From Batillaria attramentaria (Eukaryota > Mollusca > Gastropoda > Batillariidae): a stretch of DNA of 64,000 nt. The notes below the pieces were generated by a model. It was not told the DNA's origin and did not search any database. It saw only the letters and a list, made by a program, of their open reading frames with translations. The translations under genes and the position numbers were made by a program. Location of the stretch: contig JACVVK020000197.1 in the NCBI GenBank assembly GCA_018292915.2, forward strand, positions 789,501-853,500. The letters are read 5' to 3'. Positions 57,621 to 64,000 of the stretch are shown piece after piece (the first letter of the stretch is position 1; every line of letters begins with the position of its first letter).

Positions 57621-58140
57621 ATGCAGGTCTTTGTGGCATCACACATTTGTAACCAGGTCAGTGCAGGTCTCCATGGCATCATACTTTTGTAGTCAGGTCA
57701 GTGCAGGTCTCCATGGCATCATACTTTTGTAGTCAGGTCAGTGCAGGTCTTCATGGCATCATACTTTTGTAGTCAGGTCAGTGCAGGTCTCCATGGCATC
57801 ATACTTTTGTAGCCAGGTCAGTGCAGGTCTTCATGGCATCATACTTTTGTAGCCAGGTCAGTGCAGGTCTCCATGGCATCATACTTTTGTAGTCAGGTCA
57901 GTGCAGGTCTTCATGGCATCATACTTTTGTAGCCAGGTCAGTGCAGGTCTCCATGGCATCATACTTTTGTAGTCAGGTCAGTGCAGGTCTTCATGGCATC
58001 ATACTTTTGTAGCCAGGTCAGTGCAGGTCTTCATGGCATCATACTTTTGTAGCCAGGTCAGTGCAGGTCTTCATGGCATCATACTTTTGTAACCAGGTCA
58101 GTGCAGGTCTTCATGGCATCATACTTTTGTAACCAGGTCA
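57621..58140 (+). repeat. 40-bp minisatellite, about 13 copies
   Basis: Units contain GTGCAGGTCTCCATGGCATC and ATACTTTTGTAGTCAGGTCA. C/T and GT/CC variants alternate along the array. Confidence 0.96.
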
Positions 58141-58924
58141 CGTTGATCTGTACACGTGACGTGAGAAGAGTAAACTGGGTCCCTGTACACAGACTTTCAC
58201 ATCACTATATACGTTGACTGGTGGGAGGGGGTGAGGGGGAAATGCCACTTGTCAACATCTACAGCTGTTAGCAGAAAGGGGTGAATCGTGATGCTCCATT
58301 TTCATGCGGAAACCGTTTTCTACGCCAAGCCTCACGCTGGTCAGTCTTGCTATATCTTGATACAAACTACTGTTTTGAAGCAAGGAGTTTTTCCGACTTT
58401 GCAAATTTTTCCAGAAGGTGGTTGTAAGCCATACAAGGTTTATAGTGAGTGGCTTCATCCGTTAGGGCGCGGCGCATGACTTCACTCTGTGTGTCTCCTG
58501 TTCTGGCAAAGGCTGTATGGACGTGATGATATAAACAAGTGAATCTGGTGTATGCTACAGTTTATCTAATAATCTTGGCCAGTCTACTCGTCTGTTTTAC
58601 TGAAGACTGAAACGCGCTATGAAATTTGTAAACTTGAGATATAACCGCCAAACTCTCGGCTGTATCACTTGAGTCAAATCAGGTTAATGTCCTGTTTTGC
58701 CTCGGGTTCAAAGCTCGTTTGGCTTCCTACTTTATACAAACTGCCTTGGCCTTTGACCCAGCATTATTTGTTATGTCCTTGAATCCTTTCACAGTTGCAC
58801 TGACAGCCAAGTTTGGCCGATGAAACATAGAATCAATATACGTGTTTTATGTAAACCATCTCTTTCTCAGTGCGTAACCGTGCATGTGTTTCTTTTCTCT
58901 GAATGTGCGTTAATGGCTTCTTGC
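58141..58924. other. No gene recognised
   Basis: Short frames only. Confidence 0.55.
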
Positions 58925-59172
58925 AGTTTTTCAGTCTAATAACAGGGACAGCTGTGTATCTGACCGGTCGCCTTGTCTCACTACTCCACGGTTCAGTCTA
59001 ATAACAGGGACAGCTGTGTATCTGACCGGTCGCCTTGTCTCACTACTCCACGGTTCAGTCTAATAACAGGGACAGCTGTGTATCTGACCGGTCGCCTTGT
59101 CTCACTACTCCACGGTTCAGTCTAATAACAGGGACAGCTGTGTATCTGACGGGTCGCCTTGTCTCACTACTC
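58925..59172 (+). repeat. 62-bp tandem repeat, 4 copies
   Basis: Units contain TTCAGTCTAATAACAGGGAC, AGCTGTGTATCTGACCGGTC and GCCTTGTCTCACTACTCCA. Confidence 0.95.
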
Positions 59173-59769
59173 CATGGTCCAGCAACACAGTATACACTAC
59201 CGATGACTGTGTCTAAATGACAGCACTGTTAAAACAGCTCAGAACGGAACGATGTGTGTATATATTATTATAGATATGTCGGCAGATTGGGCTTTAACTA
59301 TAAGCTGAATGCCTCTGTCAGAGTGAGTTGTGCGTGTCCTTACTGTATGGGATCATTCCTTCCAGACAGCTGAAGGGCAGATAATGCCATTACCCCACCC
59401 CCACCCCCCATTACACCTACCTCCATTAACACCCCCCCCCCTCCCCACACACACATTACGCGTACCCCCATAAGTGTACCCTGAGTATTTCAGTCACCAA
59501 CTGAACGAGGCCTTTGTGTTGCCGGAAAAATCAAACACATTGAGCCCAGCCAGCTGTGACATTTACGTCCGACAAAACAGCAGTAAACACGGGTGGGTAG
59601 GGGCTGAAGGCAGACTGACTATCACATCGACTGATTGTGGCTGAAAGCAAAACATTCTTTTGCGTGGACGTGTTCTCATTCAGTGTAGCCACTCCTACAT
59701 GTACTGTAATCTGCTCCTTCAGACTTGATCACTGGCAGTACTCCGATATCCAACGTCACACACATCAAC

Positions 59770-59800
59770 AAGAAGGAGAACTACTACTGCTACTGCTACA

Positions 59801-59836
<36 letters not shown>

Positions 59837-60062
59837 GCGACTACTACTACAGCAAGTAATACTACGACTACTACTGCTGCTACTACAACAAGTGCTACTA
59901 TTAATATTACTGCTACAACTACTACACCAAGTACTACTGCGACTACTACTACAGCAAGTAATACTACGACTACTACTGCTGCTACTACAACAAGTACTAC
60001 AGTACTATTAATATTACTGCTACCACTACTACACCAAGTACTACTGCTACTACTACTACTCC
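59770..60062 (+). repeat. (CTA/CTG)n trinucleotide tract with a higher-order repeat
   Basis: Mostly CTA with CTG, CGA and ACA interruptions. A block of about 110 bp with GCGACTACTACTACAGCAAG and ACTATTAATATTACTGCTAC is present twice. The open frames (poly-Leu, poly-Val) come from the tract. Confidence 0.92.
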
Positions 60063-60204
60063 ACATCTGACGTTCAATGGGTAATAATGAGAAAGAGAAA
60101 TTAAAGGAAATTCAAACCATTACTCGAACATGATAACATTTGTTTCTCTACCACCCCCACCCCCCACCCCCGCCCAAACGACAAAATTCAGGGGGCGTGA
60201 AGAC

Positions 60205-60365
60205 AGCCAAGCAAGCAAGTGTAGCACTGGATTGTGAACGCTTGGGTCTTGAGTTCGGCCACTCCCACCTGGAAACATAACGCCTGGGTGTTTTTGCCTC
60301 GCAGGTCCGTCTTTGATATCATTGTTATAGTGGGAATAAGGACGTTATGTCTCAAACAGCCAAGC
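60205..60365 (+). mobile_element. tRNA-derived SINE-like element, copy 2 (diverged)
   Basis: Shares with the 54.3-kb copy the T-arm region (GGGTCTTGAGTTCGGCC, 60244-60260), the identical 15-mer CCGTCTTTGATATCA, and GGACGTTA in the tail, in the same order and at similar spacing. Confidence 0.62.
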
Positions 60366-60938
60366 AACAAATACAAGCCAACAACCCATGAACTGTCCCG
60401 TGGATATCCGGCCAAAGACTGCATATTGTTGACCGAGTATGAGCAGCACCTTCCCTTTACTAAAATAAACATGTAAAGAAACAAAATGCTGAGTATTCAA
60501 AAACAAAAGCAAGAGGGGGAGGGTGTAGGTGAGGGGGGGGGGGGTAAGAGTGTGTGTGAAAAAGTGTCGACTGTGCAGCAAGTGAAGAGTGGTCCTGGCG
60601 ACGAAGGAACTCGCCACTTGTAGCTTGACAATATCACTGTCACAAGTCGGTCAGTTTCATTTCTCAGAAAAGCGGATTTGGAAGAGAGAGAGAGGCACTT
60701 GGCCACACTGCTCCAAATAGTCCTACGATAAATAAATGCTGCTTGAAAATGACAGGATGTGAAGCTTAATCAGTAGCAACCCCCCCCCCCCCCCCACACA
60801 CACACACAAGATGTTAGGCTCCATGTACCACACGTGACCGCCAGTACTTGAAGTGTGCACTTGACGCTCGTTCAAGTAACTCCCGATACGTGATGTCACA
60901 GTGAACGTAGTTTTATACTGCTGGTGTGGTTTGACAAA

Positions 60939-60968
60939 ATGGCGGTGCTCACGCCGCGTCAACAACAT
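60939..60968 (+). CDS. Candidate first coding exon: 10 codons ending at a GTAAGT donor
   Basis: ATG with A at -3 and G at +4 encodes MAVLTPRQQH, ending directly at GTAAGT in phase 0. The start codon sits in AAAATGGCGG, a YY1-like element often found at the start of housekeeping genes. No second exon was identified in the remaining 3 kb, so the gene, if real, continues beyond the window or was missed. Confidence 0.3.
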
Positions 60969-60999
60969 GTAAGTTACGCGATTTTGTGTTGATCAACGC

Positions 61000-61626
61000 T
61001 TTGCTAACTGTGTGTGTGTAATGGTGGTGTGAGTGTGAGGGCGGGGTAGGCCTAAGTGTGTTGGCACTATTGGTAGATCTACTGCCGGAGGACGCTTCCA
61101 GTGCCATACATGTGGCTTGTTGTTATGTTTGTCATTCAGTGTTAGCGTTCAAGTTTTCAGTGTTTGTGCAGTGATCATCACTCACACTACACGTTGCACG
61201 TTGCCGCTTCAGTTCAGGACTCAGCCCGGAAAAAATCACGTGCTCTTTGGTGCGCAGAACACTGACAGGCCACCTCAGTTTTGAGTTGGATTGTTCGCGC
61301 TGAGTACTGAAGTGGCTTACTGACGTGCACACTATGTTGGCATGGGTGAGTCAATGGGCTATAGGCAAGAATTGTATCCAAGCAACATGTATCAGTGAAC
61401 TGAAGGTGACCGAGTGGAAACTGATTCTCGGCTGTCAAAACTCATACTGGCACACTTTCTGCATGAGAGCTAGACTACAGCCAGTTCCGTGTAAAATAGA
61501 GCAAAGTTCAGTGTGTTACCCGCAACCACCAAAGTTATACAAACAACGAACTTATTTATTTCCTCATCTCTTTGGTATAAAAACGAGCCATTGTTGCAAG
61601 GCATTTATAAAATCCAAGATACTATC
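61000..61626. other. No gene recognised
   Basis: Short frames only. If the exon at 60.94 kb is real, this is its first intron. Confidence 0.5.
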
Positions 61627-61768
61627 ACTGGTATATCAGATGCTGTCATTGGTATATCAGATGCTGTCATTGCCGGTATATCAGATGCTATCATTGCCGG
61701 TATATCAGATGCTATCATTGCCGGTATATCAGATGCTGTCATTGCCGGTATATCAGATGCTGTCATTG
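61627..61768 (+). repeat. 24-bp tandem repeat, 6 copies
   Basis: The core is TATCAGATGCTGTCATTGCC followed by GGTA; two units at the left lack part of it. In frame it reads ISDAVIAG. Confidence 0.94.
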
Positions 61769-62191
61769 TATGTCAAAGACCGTCAGTGCACTTTGCTGCT
61801 AGAAGCCGGAACTGAACTAAGTCAAGTTACTAAGTGATCTACTTTCATTGACGGTGCATGAATTGTCTGTACATGCGACTGAACGTGACACACGCCTCAT
61901 GATGTATGGGTAAGTTTCACTTCGTCTGTCAGTGCATGCCGTGCCTCTCAGTCCAAACTGTCCACATGTACGACGTGTGTGTTTGTGTATATATATCTGG
62001 AGTTTACTGTATGGCCGCAATTCTCCCTACTATTTTCCCCACGCCGACAATGTTGCTGTTTTCCGCCGGGCATTGTGAAGTTGACACATTCGCTCAGCAA
62101 CATGAAAATTTCCATCTGCACGGAGAATGACTGCTCGTACTTCCCTCACGGTGCTGAATGGTAAATTGCAGTCTGCAGTTCAGCGCGAAAT
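61769..62191. other. No gene recognised
   Basis: Unique sequence flanking the 26-bp array, with short frames only. Confidence 0.5.
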
Positions 62192-63478
62192 TCGTGCCCC
62201 GCCTCTGGTGCAGTACAACTCGGGGTACCTCTGGTGCAGTACAACACGGGGTACCTCTGGTGCAGTACAACTCGGGGTACCTCTGGTGCAGTACAACACG
62301 GGGTACCTGTGGTGCAGTACAACTCGGGGTACCTCTGGTGCAGTACAACACGGGGTACCTGTGGTGCAGTACAATACGGGGTACCTGTGGTGCAGTACAA
62401 CTCGGGGGACCTCTGGTGCAGTACAACACGGGGTACCTCTGGTGCAGTACAACACGGGGTACCTCTGGTGCAGTACAACACGGGGTACTTCTGGTGCAGT
62501 ACAACACGGGGTACCTCTGGTGCAGTACAACACGGGGTACCTCTGGTGCAGTACAACACGGGGTACCTCTGGTGCAGTACAACACGGGGTACCTCTGGTG
62601 CAGTACAACACGGGGTACTTCTGGTGCAGTACAACACGGGGTACCTCTGGTGCAGTACAACACGGGGGACCTCTGGTGCAGTACAACACGGGGGACCTCT
62701 GGTGCAGTACAACACGGGGTACCTCTGGTGCAGTACAACACGGGGTACCTCTGGTGCAGTACAACACGGGGTACCTCTGGTGCAGTACAACACGGGGTAC
62801 CTCTGGTGCAGTACAACTCGGGGTACCTCTGGTGCAGTACAACTCGGGGTACCTCTGGTGCAGTACAACACGGGGTACCTCTGGTGCAGTACAACTCGGG
62901 GTACCTCTGGTGCAGTACAACACGGGGGACCTCTGGTGCAGTACAATACGGGGTACCTGTGGTGCAGTACAACTCGGGGGACCTCTGGTGCAGTACAACA
63001 CGGGGTACCTGTGGTGCAGTACAACACGGGGTACCTCTGGTGCAGTACAACACGGGGTACTTCTGGTGCAGTACAACACGGGGTACCTCTGGTGCAGTAC
63101 AACACGGGGTACCTCTGGTGCAGTACAACACGGGGTACTTCTGGTGCAGTACAACACGGGGGACCTCTGGTGCAGTACAACACGGGGGACCTCTGGTGCA
63201 GTACAACACGGGGGACCTCTGGTGCAGTACAACACGGGGGACCTCTGGTGCAGTACAACACGGGGTACCTCTGGTGCAGTACAACACGGGGTACCTCTGG
63301 TGCAGTACAATACGGGGTACCTGTGGTGCAGTACAACACGGGGTACCTGTGGTGCAGTACAACACGGGGTACCTCTGGTGCAGTACAACACGGGGTACCT
63401 CTGGTGCAGTACAACACGGGGTACCTCTGGTGCAGTACAACACGGGGTACCTCTGGTGCAGTACAACACGGGGTACCT
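62192..63478 (+). repeat. 26-bp minisatellite, about 49 copies, open in all six frames
   Basis: The unit contains CGGGGTACCTCTGGTGCAGT followed by ACAACA. Variants are CTGTGG, ACTTCT, GGGGGACC, ACAACTCG and ACAATACG. The unit has no stop on either strand and 26 is not a multiple of three, so all six frames stay open for more than 420 codons. These are repeat by-products. Confidence 0.97.
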
Positions 63479-64000
63479 CAGGCTGTGGGGAGATTTTTTC
63501 GAGCTGAAGCATAAAGTGAAATAGCTCGCCGCTGCCGTATGCACAATCAGTCGCGGGTTCTCGGCGTCTGCCCGACAATCAGTCGCGGGTTCTCGGCGTC
63601 TGCCAGACAATCAGGACATTTTGGTCACGTGGACTCGGTGCCACCAAAGACTCGACGCAAAAACCTGCCTCAGCTGCCACAGACACAGAATCGTATTTAC
63701 AATTTGTGTTTTAGTGTACATGTGCAACTTTCATACTTTGGCCTTGCCTTCCGACTGCCGCCAACATGAGACCGAAACTGAGGTTATTGTGCCCAAGTCT
63801 GCTCTTGTCATGAACACAGAATCGTATTTTCAGTTGCGTTTCTTTGTGTGGCCCCTGCCTTGTATTTTCTTGTTGTAAAACCGACAAGCTTCATTCACTT
63901 TGCCTCGGTTTCACCTTGGATTCTTAGTATATGTACCGCTTTTCGTAAGTAAGGGAAGACCGTACTTTTGGTTGTAGTTACTGGGTTAACCTTTCCACTC
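63479..64000. other. No gene recognised; two short direct repeats
   Basis: A 32-bp unit with CAATCAGTCGCGGGTTCTCG is present twice at 63543-63610. CACAGAATCGTATTT recurs at about 63684 and 63817. Confidence 0.6.

Larger units (their letters stand above)
59173..60938. other. No gene recognised; trinucleotide tract and second SINE-like copy
   Basis: Contains C-rich tracts near 59395-59455, the CTA tract at 59770-60062, poly-G at 60533-60545 and poly-C/CA at 60781-60810. Confidence 0.5.

Noticed and set aside
59637..60066. Poly-Leu and poly-Val frames
   Set aside because: They are trinucleotide CTA/CTG tract translations.
62094..63610. Reading frames of 420-494 codons on both strands
   Set aside because: They are the six frames of a stop-free 26-bp repeat. 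All frames encode the same 26-residue periodic peptide, and no unique domain or splice support exists.

Overview
The window is eukaryotic nuclear DNA, most likely from a mollusc and probably a marine gastropod. It has spliced genes with GT-AG introns, microsatellites, tRNA-derived SINE-like copies and an exceptional density of minisatellites. The taxon is an inference from the gene families, the SINE style and the repeat landscape. No sequence here names a species.

Layout. Positions 1-26.1 kb hold no gene I can recognise. They are packed with tandem arrays with units of 18, 21, 22, 26, 31, 36, 39 and 90 bp, microsatellites, and one perfect 18-bp-arm hairpin at 22.1 kb. Positions 26.1-41.5 kb (+) hold a complete 16-coding-exon gene for a class I cytokine receptor of the gp130/LIFR/Domeless type. 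Its order is signal peptide, Ig domain, five fibronectin-III domains, one transmembrane helix and a tail of about 450 residues with YxxQ motifs. All splice phases join, giving 1,151 aa. Its probable 3' UTR and several more arrays fill 41.5-46.7 kb. Positions 48.2-53.35 kb (-) hold a convergent 8-coding-exon gene for a phospholipid phosphatase-related protein (PLPPR, PAP2 superfamily) of 442 aa, whose catalytic motifs C2 and C3 have been lost. From 53.4 kb to the end there are SINE-like copies, a promoter-like CpG patch near 56.2 kb, a possible short first coding exon at 60.94 kb, and arrays including a 26-bp x ~49 array at 62.2-63.5 kb.

How it works together. The receptor would sit at the cell surface and signal through JAK/STAT. 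The PLPPR protein would be a six-pass plasma-membrane protein. There is no sign that the two are functionally linked beyond their tail-to-tail arrangement.

The most unusual signal is structural. Several intronic minisatellites lie against exon edges, and their unit is a copy of the exon-intron junction itself. Intron 1 of the receptor carries 26 copies of the end of exon 1 plus its 5' splice site. Intron 8 carries about 19 copies of the end of exon 8 plus its donor, followed by about 39 units that resemble the exon 9 acceptor. PLPPR intron 5 carries about 21 copies of an acceptor-like 15-mer next to the real acceptor. Two unrelated 39-bp arrays each carry a perfect CRE palindrome (TGACGTCA) in nearly every unit.
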